A stretch of DNA of 29,085 bases from positions 1-29,085 of IMG/VR virus record IMGVR_UViG_3300035034_001787; one strand, given 5' to 3'. The translations under genes were made by a program, and so were the position numbers. This DNA is from a virus. The number at the start of each line of letters is the position of its first letter. The stretch's first letter is position 1. Shown piece after piece: positions 13,879 through 22,855 of the stretch. The notes under the pieces are model-generated. The model made no database searches, had not been told where the DNA came from, and saw only the letters and a program-made list of their open reading frames with translations.

Positions 13879-16106
13879 AAACAGTTTCCACAGAGCTTCG
13901 GACTCACTTGGATCAGGAAGTAACTGCCCTGTGCACATGCTGGATTATTGAGCGTGTGGACGGAGTTATTTTGCGGTTCACTGATGCAGACTTGGATGTG
14001 ACGCAGGGTGGCTACACCTACAACTCCATCGGCGCCTATAGAAGGACCGCCATTGAGAACACATCCACACTTGCCGTCGATAACTTGGACATTGTTGGAA
14101 CCGCTTCTGATTTGGCGCTGCCAGAAGACGCGCTTCGGGCGGGCCTATTTGACAATGCTGAGATAACGATTTTCCTGACTCCATGGCAGAGTTCGGTTCG
14201 CGGTCAATTGAAAATGCGCCGTGGGTTCTTTGGAGAAGTACAGACGATTCCAAACGGAACGTATCAGGTAGAGTTGCGTGGACTTCTGCAAAGATTGTCC
14301 TACAACTACACTGACATTTTTTCGGCTACATGCTTGTACGACTTGGGACAGCCGGAGTGCGGCGTAAACATAAAAGGTGCTGACATTGATGTAGGCACTA
14401 CTTTTGTGGCTGGGGACCATGCTAGACTTTGTCAGGATGGTTATCAGAGAGGAAAGTTTTACGACATCAATTGGAGTGATCCAGACTTTGAGCAAGCCGG
14501 GCTGCTCACACTTGGTATCACACAATCAACAGCTTGGTATAATAGGTCAGGAAATCCCCTTGGTATTGATTCCGAAGATGTTTATTCTGGCACTTATTCT
14601 GCCAAAGGTAGTGACGGCGATGGTGTTATGGCGCAAGACATTGACCTCGTTGAAGACACGGGGCTCCCAGTCGCCGACATCAACGCAGAAGCGTGCTACC
14701 TCACAGTCCGTGCGTGGAGAAAAGACGACGGACACGAAGGAAGACTTCACGTCCAGTTCCTAGACAAGGATGGGGTGGAGCTTGGATTCGGGAAACAGCT
14801 TTCTGTGGATGGTGTTACCGGGCATACCCTGAATACCACGATCACAGAAGCAGGTGATCTGACGTTCGAGTGCTGGATTCAGATGGAAGCTGACACCGAA
14901 TTGCAACCCATCTTTGGTGAAGGTGTATTCGGTGGTGGTGGTGGCACAGGAAATCGTTTCGGTTACACCGATGGTGTCCTGCGATTTGACGTGGATGATG
15001 TTGGTATAGACAGCGAATTCGATGTTGCAATCGCCAGCACGTCTAGGGCGGTCGGAGAGTGGGTCCACGTGGCGCTGACGCGCTCCGATACCACCGTGAC
15101 CATTTACGAGAACTTCGTCTCTGTAGCCTCTGGCACGTACGCTGGCGACATCATAATCGAGGATATCGGCATCGGCCCAGACGGCGACGTGTTCGAAGGC
15201 TTGATGGATGAACTGAGAATTTGGGGCGTTGCCAAGACAGCATCTGAATTGGCTATTGACGCGCGCCACACCATTGACACTGGTACCGCCAATCTGGTTC
15301 GGTACTACAACTTCAACGATGCCAACGGAGCCGACCGCACAGGTACTGACGCGTATCAGTTTGGGTCCGGTGTTCTATCCAGTGGAAATTCTTCCCCCGT
15401 GGCCGCGTCAGCGGCGGACGTAGGCACAACTGCGTCCTATGACACCGCGCTCCAAGACGTTGGAACCACATGGGTCGAAGTTGGAACGCAGGATCACCAG
15501 ATTCCGGGGCAAACAAAACGCATGCGGGTCAATTTCGAAGTTAACGAAGTTGGCACTTTGCCTGTTGATTCTTGGATCGACAACCTGACCGGTCACATCA
15601 TTAACACGAATGAGACGGGACCGATCATTGGCTACATGACGGACGACGTGGCTTGGACCTGCACCTTCGGCGGAACCACAGTCGTTGACAAGTTTGCAGG
15701 CGGCATCGGAGATTTCTTGGGCATTGGCGGAATCTATGAAGGCGTGAATGCATATCTACGCGGTGGACGCGTATTGTCTGTCATCAACACACGCACGTTC
15801 ATCGTGGAAGTGTCCGATGCACGGGCGGTTAATGCATGGTTCAACGGCGGCGGAATGGTCTTCGAGACGGGGCTCAACGCTGGCGACACGATGGAAGTCA
15901 AGAGTTGGGACGCAACGTCTAGGCAGATTGAGTTGTTTTTGTCTATGCCGAATCAAGTGAAGGCTGGGGACTATTTCTCGGTGTATCCCGGTTGCGACAA
16001 GTCAAGAATCAGTTGTGCCGCGATCTTCAACAACATTGCCAACATGTTCGCCACGCCCGACATTCCGGGCCAAGATGATCTGTACAGATACCCGGATGTG
16101 AAATGA
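13875..16106 (+). CDS. DUF2163 tail-tip hub protein with inserted LamG domain
   Basis: A 743-residue protein of the GTA gene 13 family, which follows the distal tail ring in the baseplate. Residues 1-170 are the DUF2163 N-terminal domain (ALCTCWIIERVDGVILRFTDADLDV, GFFGEVQ, FSATCLYDLGQPECGV). Residues about 580-740 are the matching C-terminal domain (GGRVLSVINTRTFIVEV, MVFETGLNAGDTMEVKSW, VYPGCDKSRISC, NMFATPDIPGQD). Between them is a galactose-binding-like jelly roll (LTVRAWRKDDG, LHVQFLDKDGVEL ... WVEVGTQDHQIPGQTKRMRVNFEV) that is itself interrupted by a LamG domain at about 312-508 (LTFECWIQM, RFGYTDGVLRFDV, WVHVALTRSDTTVTIY, LMDELRIWGVAKT). Typical family members have about 300 residues. 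Start and stop both overlap the neighbours by four bases. Confidence 0.87.
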   Translation: MKTVSTELRTHLDQEVTALCTCWIIERVDGVILRFTDADLDVTQGGYTYNSIGAYRRTAIENTSTLAVDNLDIVGTASDLALPEDALRAGLFDNAEITIFLTPWQSSVRGQLKMRRGFFGEVQTIPNGTYQVELRGLLQRLSYNYTDIFSATCLYDLGQPECGVNIKGADIDVGTTFVAGDHARLCQDGYQRGKFYDINWSDPDFEQAGLLTLGITQSTAWYNRSGNPLGIDSEDVYSGTYSAKGSDGDGVMAQDIDLVEDTGLPVADINAEACYLTVRAWRKDDGHEGRLHVQFLDKDGVELGFGKQLSVDGVTGHTLNTTITEAGDLTFECWIQMEADTELQPIFGEGVFGGGGGTGNRFGYTDGVLRFDVDDVGIDSEFDVAIASTSRAVGEWVHVALTRSDTTVTIYENFVSVASGTYAGDIIIEDIGIGPDGDVFEGLMDELRIWGVAKTASELAIDARHTIDTGTANLVRYYNFNDANGADRTGTDAYQFGSGVLSSGNSSPVAASAADVGTTASYDTALQDVGTTWVEVGTQDHQIPGQTKRMRVNFEVNEVGTLPVDSWIDNLTGHIINTNETGPIIGYMTDDVAWTCTFGGTTVVDKFAGGIGDFLGIGGIYEGVNAYLRGGRVLSVINTRTFIVEVSDARAVNAWFNGGGMVFETGLNAGDTMEVKSWDATSRQIELFLSMPNQVKAGDYFSVYPGCDKSRISCAAIFNNIANMFATPDIPGQDDLYRYPDVK

Positions 16107-16543
16107 CGACACCAGAACAAATAGTTGACTACGCCAGAACTTGGCTAGGAACCCGGTGGGTCCATCAGGGCCGATCTGAGCGTGGCATAGACTGTGCTGG
16201 ACTTCTGGTCAAGACTGGTCAGAACTTCGACCTGCCTCACACCGACGTTCACGGATACGGGCGCACGCCTGATGTGCAGTTCATGAAGGCCATCAGAAAG
16301 CACACTCTGCCTGTCAGGCCACGTCATCCGGTGCACGGGGCAATCGGTATTTTCAACGACACCATCATGCCTTGCCATACCGGAATATTTGCTGTAGATT
16401 GCAATGGAAGGGTGACAGTGATTCATTCAGAATCTTGGCCCAAGCGTCGTGTCGTTGAAGTTGGATACGACGATTCTTCTCAGTGCCTGCGTGATCGTCT
16501 AGTAGACATTCGCCTCTTTATGGGGGTAACCTATGGGCAGTAG
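16103..16543 (+). CDS. NlpC/P60 family tail peptidase
   Basis: A 146-residue cysteine peptidase of the phage NlpC/P60 family (TIGR02219 type; GTA gene 14). The catalytic Cys is C31 in G-I-D-C-A-G, preceded by the usual YARTWLGTRWVHQGRS segment. H92 in MPCHTGIF is the catalytic His. H108 in VTVIHSES is the likely third member. The enzyme would cut peptidoglycan cross-link peptides locally at the tail tip when the tail passes the cell wall, separate from the endolysin used for lysis. It begins in an ATGA overlap and ends 11 bases inside the next gene, so the two are probably translated together. Confidence 0.9.
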   Translation: MTTPEQIVDYARTWLGTRWVHQGRSERGIDCAGLLVKTGQNFDLPHTDVHGYGRTPDVQFMKAIRKHTLPVRPRHPVHGAIGIFNDTIMPCHTGIFAVDCNGRVTVIHSESWPKRRVVEVGYDDSSQCLRDRLVDIRLFMGVTYGQ

Positions 16544-19500
16544 TTTCGGTCGCCTTGGACTAGGTCTTGTCGGAGCCGCAATTGGCTCCGCTTTTGGTAT
16601 GCCAGCAATCGGTTTTGCAATTGGTTCCGCTCTTGGCGGTTTCTTGTTCCCACCCGAAGGTCCTACCAGTGAAGGACCGCGAATCGGTGATACCGATGTC
16701 ACGGCCTCTAGTCTTGGGAAAATCATTCCATTCCATTACGGCGTTACTCGATGTGCGGGCAACGTGTTCTGGTCGGCTGGCCTAAAGGAAGTCAAGAAAA
16801 CAGAGAACGTCGGCGGTAAAGGTGGACCCGTTGCTACCAACATCACTTACGAATACTTCGCATCTTTCTCCTGCGCTTTCGGACGCGGGCCTGCCAAAGA
16901 TATTCTACGCATGTGGGCAGATGGAAAACTGATCTACGATGCGACTGGATACAGCGATCCTTCACTAGGTAGCTCTCGCCCAGAATTCAACTTCAGATTC
17001 ATCAAAGGCGGGCCAAGTACCGTTGTCGATCCTTTGATGGCAGAGTCCATCAATCGCCGACTAGCCGGGCTCCCTGACGTGAATGAAGGTAACGGACCCC
17101 AGTCCACGTACAAAACCATAACCGACTTGATTGGTGAAATCAACGTCAGTGGCAACGACCGTTCGGCGATCTATTCGACGTATCTCAACACACTGAAAAC
17201 AAATGCAGAAGCGGCGCCGGGCTCTCCGCCTGATTATGGATTCACGCCTTCCTACAAGGAACTGTGCTACATTGTATTTGACGACATGCCTCTCGAAGCA
17301 TTCGGCAATAGAATTCCAAACATCACCGCAGAGATTGTCTGGACAGCCGACGATGACGTAGACATTTCTGACACAGTTGTCGAAACCGATCTGACAGAAA
17401 TTGCGGCTGATCTTTCGGCCCCAGCAACATGTATGGGAATCGACACAATGTCTCGGGCGACACTGGTCGTCAACGACACGTTGCTGCGCCGATTCTCAGC
17501 TTCTTCTGATACAGAGACGTATGAGACTTCTAAGTCACAGACGGTAAGTGTAACAGATGGTGCGACCACGAAGACAGTTACATCGACTGTTGCAGATGTT
17601 CTATGCGCCGACGCCAACGGAGACTTCATTGTGTCCCTCACGCGTACGGGAGAGACGCCTGATCCAATCATCGCAAAGGTTGCGAACACCTCTCTCGACA
17701 TCATCGGAGACGTTGCGGACGAAGGTGACTTCGCGGCTTTCGCACCGTTCACCATGGACTCTGGTGCGGCGAGTGTAACGTACGCGGTCAACGGCGGACA
17801 GAATGGCACGAGAACAATCGTTGCGGGCACCGCAGACAATGGCGATCTATATGTGTTCGACGTTCTGTCTGGACGTGTGAATCTGATCTGGGGCACGGGC
17901 GGTAACGTCTATTCCGGCATCGGTGGTGGGCCTATGGCCTACGCTGGCGGAAGCACCGGAGACAGCAATCTGTACTGGATTGGTGACGATGGAACAGACT
18001 GGCGTCTGTACAAAATCAGAATCCAGTTCGACGGCGGTACCGGAACACCCACAGTAGATGTGACGGAACTTGACGGCGGAGCTTTGACCAACGCGACCCC
18101 ATACACGGTAATCTACGACTACGCAACACAAATGGTAAACGTGCTGTTCGAGAAGACGGCTGGTGGTGGTGTAATTGCTCAGTACGATCCAGAAGCAGAA
18201 GGAACGGTATCAGACCCATACCTACAGTTCGACGCCGACCTTACACATGCTCCGCCCGGAAAGAAATCTGGACTCTCCCGCGCTATCCCTGTTTCCAGTA
18301 CAATCATCTTTGCACAGGATGATGACGCAACTGTACTCAGCTTGGTAGACGGTTCCGAGACTGTATACACAGACCTGTTGTCCGACAATGCTTCGGATGG
18401 TGTTCAGTTCTACGTCGGAGATTCTGGGTCTTTGTACACTTGGTTTGGTACGGTTCCAACCAGAATTCAATTCTTCCGAATCAACTCGTCTTTGTACTCT
18501 ACAGACTTGGCTACAGTTCTTGCCGACATTTGTTCCCGCACAGGAATGAATGCCGATGAATATGATGTGGAATCCATTCGGGGTGACCACCTTGTCCGTG
18601 GGTTCACACTGGCGCGGGCGGTCACCGGTCGAAAGGCCATCGAAAATCTTCTGGTTGCATACTTTGTTGACGGCGTGGAAACTGATTGGGTACTGAAATT
18701 TCAGAACCGCTCGACAGCGGCCATCCGAACCATTACCCAGAATGAGCTTGGGTCAGTTGATAGCCCGACTGGGCGGGTGTCGTATTACGAAATCCGTCAA
18801 CCAGAATATGACCTGCCGGCCGAAATCGCAATGATCTTCCAAGATCAGAATCGGGACTATCAACAGGGCTCGGCACACTTCCGCCGCATGTCCCTACCAT
18901 CCCCGACGATGTACTCGAACAAGACGCAGAATATTGAAATGCCGTTGGTCCTTCTGGACCACGAAGCGCGGGATATTGCGCAGCGTCTGATGTTCCTGAC
19001 GTGGATGTCTCGGGACATGGCGAAGATTCGCCTACCGTGGACACACGTCGATCTGGACCCAACTGATGTGATCACCATCAACCTTCCAGATGGAAGGGCG
19101 CTGACAGATCGAATCAGCAAGTCCACCATGGGTGCCAACTTCGAACTTGAAATGGACACGGCCCGTTCCGGCGATCCGGTCTACGTCTCTCAAATAAACG
19201 CAACCGTGGCTTCATCAGGTGTGCCATCGGTCACGATCAGCCCGGCAGTGTTCTCGAAACTTTTCGTTCTGGATATTCCGCTGATCTACGACTACCACGA
19301 TACAGGACGCTCGTCTTCGCGTTACTATTCTGTAGTGGGCTCGGATTCCACACAATTCTTGACCGCTGATTTGTACAAGTCGGCGGACAGTACCGCGTAT
19401 GCTGCATATGATACCGCGACTGTAGACGCAAGCTGGGGACAGGTCCTAGGCGGAGCCCTGCCCGCGCCTAGAGCCTTGTGGGCGGTGGACGTGGACAATA

Positions 19501-20261
19501 CGATCACTGTGAAGCTGTCGATTGACAATGGTGATATTTCGTCTACGACATTTGAGAATATCGTGAACGCAAACGCTAATCTGGCGCTGATATACAACGC
19601 TTCAACGGGCGTCGGAGAAATGATTCAGTTCCAGAATGTGACTGACAATGGTGACGGGACCATCACTCTCGACACACTTGTTCGTGGTCGTCGTGGAACA
19701 GACTATGCTGTGCAGTCTCATGACACCGGAGAATACTTCATCCTTCTAAGTGATGCGGCAATCCTGACGGACAACCACCTCCTAGGCGCGCTGAACGCAA
19801 CACAGTATTTCAAAGCGGTCTCTCGCGGTTCTTCCCTCGGGGGCTCCCCGGTTGTACCGGCACGGTTCATCGGACGCGACTTGATGCCATACGCTCCCAG
19901 CAACATTGTCCGTTCGGATGACGGTACTGATCTGACGGTGGGATGGAACAGGCGCACGCGTCTGGGCGGCGAATGGAACATGTACGGCACAGGTGTGGAG
20001 GATGTGCCGCTGAACGAAGATTCAGAGTTGTACGAAATCTATATTCTGGCAGACACCGCAACCGCCCTAGATGATTTTGATCCGGCAGATGCCTCCACAT
20101 ATCTACAATTGGACAACACCTCTGTCACGACAAAAGTCTACACAGCAGCGGACCTGTCTGGATTTGGGTTGACACTTTCGGATACGATTAATGTGGTGGT
20201 CTACCAACGAAGTGCCCAAGTCGGACGCGGTTTCCCCGGAAAAGGCGCCTTGGTGCTTTAA
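16533..20261 (+). CDS. Large tail-tip hub/central fibre protein (GTA gp15-like)
   Basis: A 1242-residue protein in the slot of the GTA 'megatron'. Residues 1-45 are Gly/Ala-rich and hydrophobic (GLGLVGAAIGSAFGMPAIGF), as in other members. Residues about 55-290 form the N-terminal hub (GKIIPFHYGVTRCAGNVFW, YEYFASFSCAFGRGPAKDI, FDDMPLEAFGNRIPNITAEI). Residues about 655-880 match the Phage-tail_3 type domain (LATVLADICSRTG, VRGFTLARAVTGRKAIENLL, EARDIAQRLM). The C-terminus has WNRRTRLGGEWNMYGT and VVVYQRSAQVGRGFPG. The GTA TIM barrel is absent. Residues about 290-650 are instead a beta-rich region with short repeated strands (TADNGDLYVFDVLSG, STGDSNLYWIGDDG), possibly a beta propeller. It would build the tail tip that contacts the outer membrane. 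Confidence 0.85.
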   Translation: MGSSFGRLGLGLVGAAIGSAFGMPAIGFAIGSALGGFLFPPEGPTSEGPRIGDTDVTASSLGKIIPFHYGVTRCAGNVFWSAGLKEVKKTENVGGKGGPVATNITYEYFASFSCAFGRGPAKDILRMWADGKLIYDATGYSDPSLGSSRPEFNFRFIKGGPSTVVDPLMAESINRRLAGLPDVNEGNGPQSTYKTITDLIGEINVSGNDRSAIYSTYLNTLKTNAEAAPGSPPDYGFTPSYKELCYIVFDDMPLEAFGNRIPNITAEIVWTADDDVDISDTVVETDLTEIAADLSAPATCMGIDTMSRATLVVNDTLLRRFSASSDTETYETSKSQTVSVTDGATTKTVTSTVADVLCADANGDFIVSLTRTGETPDPIIAKVANTSLDIIGDVADEGDFAAFAPFTMDSGAASVTYAVNGGQNGTRTIVAGTADNGDLYVFDVLSGRVNLIWGTGGNVYSGIGGGPMAYAGGSTGDSNLYWIGDDGTDWRLYKIRIQFDGGTGTPTVDVTELDGGALTNATPYTVIYDYATQMVNVLFEKTAGGGVIAQYDPEAEGTVSDPYLQFDADLTHAPPGKKSGLSRAIPVSSTIIFAQDDDATVLSLVDGSETVYTDLLSDNASDGVQFYVGDSGSLYTWFGTVPTRIQFFRINSSLYSTDLATVLADICSRTGMNADEYDVESIRGDHLVRGFTLARAVTGRKAIENLLVAYFVDGVETDWVLKFQNRSTAAIRTITQNELGSVDSPTGRVSYYEIRQPEYDLPAEIAMIFQDQNRDYQQGSAHFRRMSLPSPTMYSNKTQNIEMPLVLLDHEARDIAQRLMFLTWMSRDMAKIRLPWTHVDLDPTDVITINLPDGRALTDRISKSTMGANFELEMDTARSGDPVYVSQINATVASSGVPSVTISPAVFSKLFVLDIPLIYDYHDTGRSSSRYYSVVGSDSTQFLTADLYKSADSTAYAAYDTATVDASWGQVLGGALPAPRALWAVDVDNTITVKLSIDNGDISSTTFENIVNANANLALIYNASTGVGEMIQFQNVTDNGDGTITLDTLVRGRRGTDYAVQSHDTGEYFILLSDAAILTDNHLLGALNATQYFKAVSRGSSLGGSPVVPARFIGRDLMPYAPSNIVRSDDGTDLTVGWNRRTRLGGEWNMYGTGVEDVPLNEDSELYEIYILADTATALDDFDPADASTYLQLDNTSVTTKVYTAADLSGFGLTLSDTINVVVYQRSAQVGRGFPGKGALVL

Positions 20262-20271
20262 CCGACATTCC

Positions 20272-20300
20272 TTGACATATCGGGCTGCATCCCGTACAAA
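20272..20300 (+). promoter_or_regulatory. Sigma70-type promoter before the fibre genes
   Basis: TTGACA (20272-20277) is a perfect -35 box, followed after 17 bases by TACAAA (20295-20300), four of six matches to the -10 consensus. It is the best promoter candidate in the window. It lies in the 60-base gap between the tail-tip hub and the fibre genes. AGGAGA (20311-20316) follows as a strong ribosome binding site. CGGG (20281-20284) and CCCG (20291-20294) in the spacer can pair into a small stem. Confidence 0.5.
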
Positions 20301-20321
20301 AAAGGCACACAGGAGAATACC

Positions 20322-21548
20322 ATGCCACTAGGCGAAACTTCTTACCTACGCATCGCCACCATGGCGGAAGCTGACACACAGAAGTATCTGTTGTTCAACA
20401 CCGGAATTCAGAAGATCGAAGATTCTCTGAACCGAATCCTGACGCTTGATTTCACGGCGGCTAACGTGACGTTGACTGAGGGCCAGTTCACCAGCTATCA
20501 AACTTTCATCTGCGAAAATGCGGGAGTGGCGCGCGATCTTGAAATTCCTGCTACGGTTGGTTCTGGTCCTGCGGTGCCTTCGAATCGGTTCATCATCGTT
20601 GACAACCGCAGCACATCAACGATCACAGTAACCCACAACAATGCTGGAACTGACTTTGACGTACTGGCAAACAGTGTGTCTCTGCTGGTCTGCGATGGTA
20701 CCGATATCACGGCAGCATCGTCGTCTGGTCTAGCCGGATTCGTCATCCAAGAGGATGATGTCGAAACCACGGCAGCGGAAACTGTGTTGAACTTCGAAGG
20801 CAACGTCACCACACTAGATGAGACCACGAAGACGACGATCACTATCGGCGGCATCACCGGTATCGAGATTCAGGAAAACGACGCCCAGACTACGGCGTCT
20901 GAAACCGTTCTGAACTTTGAAGGCGATGTTGCGACTTTGGATGAAGGTGGTAAAACCACGATAACATTCACTTCTACCGGCATTGCTGGTGTCGAAGTAC
21001 AAGAAGCCGACGTACAAACAACCGCGTCTGAAACTGTTCTGAACTTCGAAGGAAACGTCACCACACTAGACGAAACCTCTAAGACCACAATCACAATCGG
21101 TGGTATCAACGGAATCGCAGTACAAGAAGACGATGCAGGTGTGTCCAGCGACGAAACCGTCCTTAACTTTGAAGGATTTACGTCTGTAACTGACGAAGGT
21201 TCCAAGACAACCATCATCGCTGGAACAGACTATCCTGAACTGGCGGTTGATGAAGAAACAGCCACAACTTACACCACGGTTTTGGCGGACTTCGCAGGCA
21301 ACGTCGTCAAGAAGATGAACAATGCTTCTGACATAACTGTGACTGTTGCTGAAAGTATCTCGGCTGCTGATGCCGTAACCTTCATCCAAGAAGGCGCCGG
21401 GCAGGTTATTTTCGTGGAAGATAGCGGCGTCACAATCAAATGCAAGGGCTCTGGGGACCGAACTGTTGGACAATATTCAGCGGCCACATTGATCCCCGAT
21501 CTTGATGCAGGGGCAGACGTGTACTGGCTGATCGGAGACACCGAATAA
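20322..21548 (+). CDS. Tail fibre/adhesin subunit with four 41-43-residue repeats
   Basis: A 408-residue protein. Residues 1-135 contain an N-terminal attachment region: RIATMAEADTQKYLLFNTGIQKIEDSLNR resembles the N-terminus of DUF2793-like phage appendage proteins, and is followed by a beta module ending in FIIVDNRSTSTITVTH. Residues 139 to about 300 are four repeats with the core 'ETVLNFEGxVTTLDExxKTTITI'. Such 'LNF.G.....D..G.tT.Ti' repeats are frequent in phage tail fibres. Residues about 305-408 form a terminal domain (NVVKKMNNASDITVTV, GAGQVIFVEDSGVTIKC, YWLIGD) seen at the end of many phage fibre proteins. It has a strong ribosome binding site and its own likely promoter. It probably forms a trimeric side or tip fibre. 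A chaperone gene is not seen nearby. Confidence 0.75.
   Translation: MPLGETSYLRIATMAEADTQKYLLFNTGIQKIEDSLNRILTLDFTAANVTLTEGQFTSYQTFICENAGVARDLEIPATVGSGPAVPSNRFIIVDNRSTSTITVTHNNAGTDFDVLANSVSLLVCDGTDITAASSSGLAGFVIQEDDVETTAAETVLNFEGNVTTLDETTKTTITIGGITGIEIQENDAQTTASETVLNFEGDVATLDEGGKTTITFTSTGIAGVEVQEADVQTTASETVLNFEGNVTTLDETSKTTITIGGINGIAVQEDDAGVSSDETVLNFEGFTSVTDEGSKTTIIAGTDYPELAVDEETATTYTTVLADFAGNVVKKMNNASDITVTVAESISAADAVTFIQEGAGQVIFVEDSGVTIKCKGSGDRTVGQYSAATLIPDLDAGADVYWLIGDTE
20736..21230 (+). repeat. Four tandem 123-129-base repeats in the fibre gene
   Basis: Units begin at 20736, 20859, 20988 and 21111. Units 1 and 3 share near-identical DNA stretches such as GTCACCACACTAGA, so duplication is fairly recent in part. 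Unit 4 is the most diverged. Unit number could change by recombination and so alter fibre length. Confidence 0.8.
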
Positions 21549-22852
21549 TGCGGGCGTCTTTTGGCTCTGTGTTTCAATCCGGCAACACCCCGGCTGGTGT
21601 AACCCAATACATGGACCCGACAAAAGTCGGGGCCAGGTATACGCTGGTTGGAAATACTGTAACTGCCACAGACACGAACGCTGCGGCATTCGTTCCGGCG
21701 GCATTCCCTCTGTACGGAAATACATACTGGGAAGTAGTTGCAGACAACATCAGTGATTATATTGGATCCGGTATTGGTGTGGTGGGAACCCTAGTAAACT
21801 ACGCAGGTGCCGGCCCATTTGATTTTCCGTCAGGTGTCGGCGTAGGTACCAACGATAGGCTTTTTGGGAACGGTTCTTCTTTTGGAGGCATCGGTCTTGG
21901 AGCATGTTCCAATGGCGATGTCATGATGTTTGCGTTCAACCAAACGACTCGTAGGTTTTACTACGGTAAGAATGGCGTGTGGGACATTGACCCAGAGGCG
22001 TCGATAGATGCCGGGACATGGTTTAGCTATCTGACTTCGGAATATTACATTTGTGTAAGGTGTAATGTGGCGGGGGACCAAGCAACAGTCCGATTCGAAG
22101 AAGCCGATTTCACTTATGCGATACCGGCTGGGTATCTTGCTGCCCGCGCATCTTTTGACGTAGATCGAGGTACTACAGCGGGAGGCGGTACCGATCCTTA
22201 CTGGGATGATGTGGTCTTCTTGGACCCGTGGGGCGATGATGCGGATGCGTCTACACCTACACCAGAGGACAGCACAAATACACTGGCCCTGACATATGTG
22301 GGCACCGCTGAGGTGGACACGGCGCAGGCACCGGGCGGTGGAGATACAACGTCGTCCCTTCTCGTTGGGACGGGAAACTATGTCACATGGGATGGTGTTC
22401 CCATGGGAGTCCTACAAGGGGACTTCACAGTCGAGTGTTACCTGAGATTTTCCTCTTTTTCTGGGTGGGACGGCCCTGTTGGGGATTTCCACGCTTCCCG
22501 CCCCGGATCGTGGGGGTTCCTTAGAAACGGAAGTTCCAATGTTCTAGTTTTCGAAGTCCATGATTCTGGATTGCTTCTAGCGTCTTCAACCGCCCTCGCG
22601 ATCAATACGGATTACCACATAGCGGCTAGTCGATCTGGGCTCACGACTCGTCTTTTCATAGATGGTGCGTTGGAAGCAACCGATACAGAAACTTTCCCTT
22701 GTTCTGTAAATGCCCGTGTTAGCACAAACTATGCGGGAAGAAATGGTTTTGGAGACCCCATGTCTGGATGGATTTCAGAACTGAGAATCACAAACGCTGC
22801 GCGATATACGGCAGCATTCACCGCCCCAACCGGGCTGTACCCAAGGAGCTAA
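21548..22852 (+). CDS. SPRY plus LamG receptor-binding candidate
   Basis: A 434-residue protein starting in a TAATG overlap with the fibre gene, so they are likely made together. Residues about 45-210 look like a SPRY/B30.2 domain: NTYWEVVADNISDYIGSGIGVV, GDVMMFAFNQTTRRFYYGKNGVW, EYYICVRCN. Residues about 270-430 are a LamG/concanavalin-like domain: GDFTVECYLRFSS, WGFLRNGSSNVLVFEV, DYHIAASRSGLTTRLFIDGAL and WISELRITNAARYTAAF. The two domains are separated by a Pro/Asp-rich linker (DASTPTPEDST). Both folds bind ligands on exposed surfaces in known phage appendages. With its position at the end of the tail module, this is the best candidate for the host-receptor-binding protein. No enzyme motif is visible. 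Confidence 0.75.
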   Translation: MRASFGSVFQSGNTPAGVTQYMDPTKVGARYTLVGNTVTATDTNAAAFVPAAFPLYGNTYWEVVADNISDYIGSGIGVVGTLVNYAGAGPFDFPSGVGVGTNDRLFGNGSSFGGIGLGACSNGDVMMFAFNQTTRRFYYGKNGVWDIDPEASIDAGTWFSYLTSEYYICVRCNVAGDQATVRFEEADFTYAIPAGYLAARASFDVDRGTTAGGGTDPYWDDVVFLDPWGDDADASTPTPEDSTNTLALTYVGTAEVDTAQAPGGGDTTSSLLVGTGNYVTWDGVPMGVLQGDFTVECYLRFSSFSGWDGPVGDFHASRPGSWGFLRNGSSNVLVFEVHDSGLLLASSTALAINTDYHIAASRSGLTTRLFIDGALEATDTETFPCSVNARVSTNYAGRNGFGDPMSGWISELRITNAARYTAAFTAPTGLYPRS

Positions 22853-22855
22853 CCT

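Noticed and set aside
16533-20261. GTA-type TIM-barrel glycosidase domain in the large hub
   Set aside because: No barrel-like Trp/Asp/Glu motifs seen between the N-terminal hub and the Phage-tail_3 domain; the middle is beta-rich instead.
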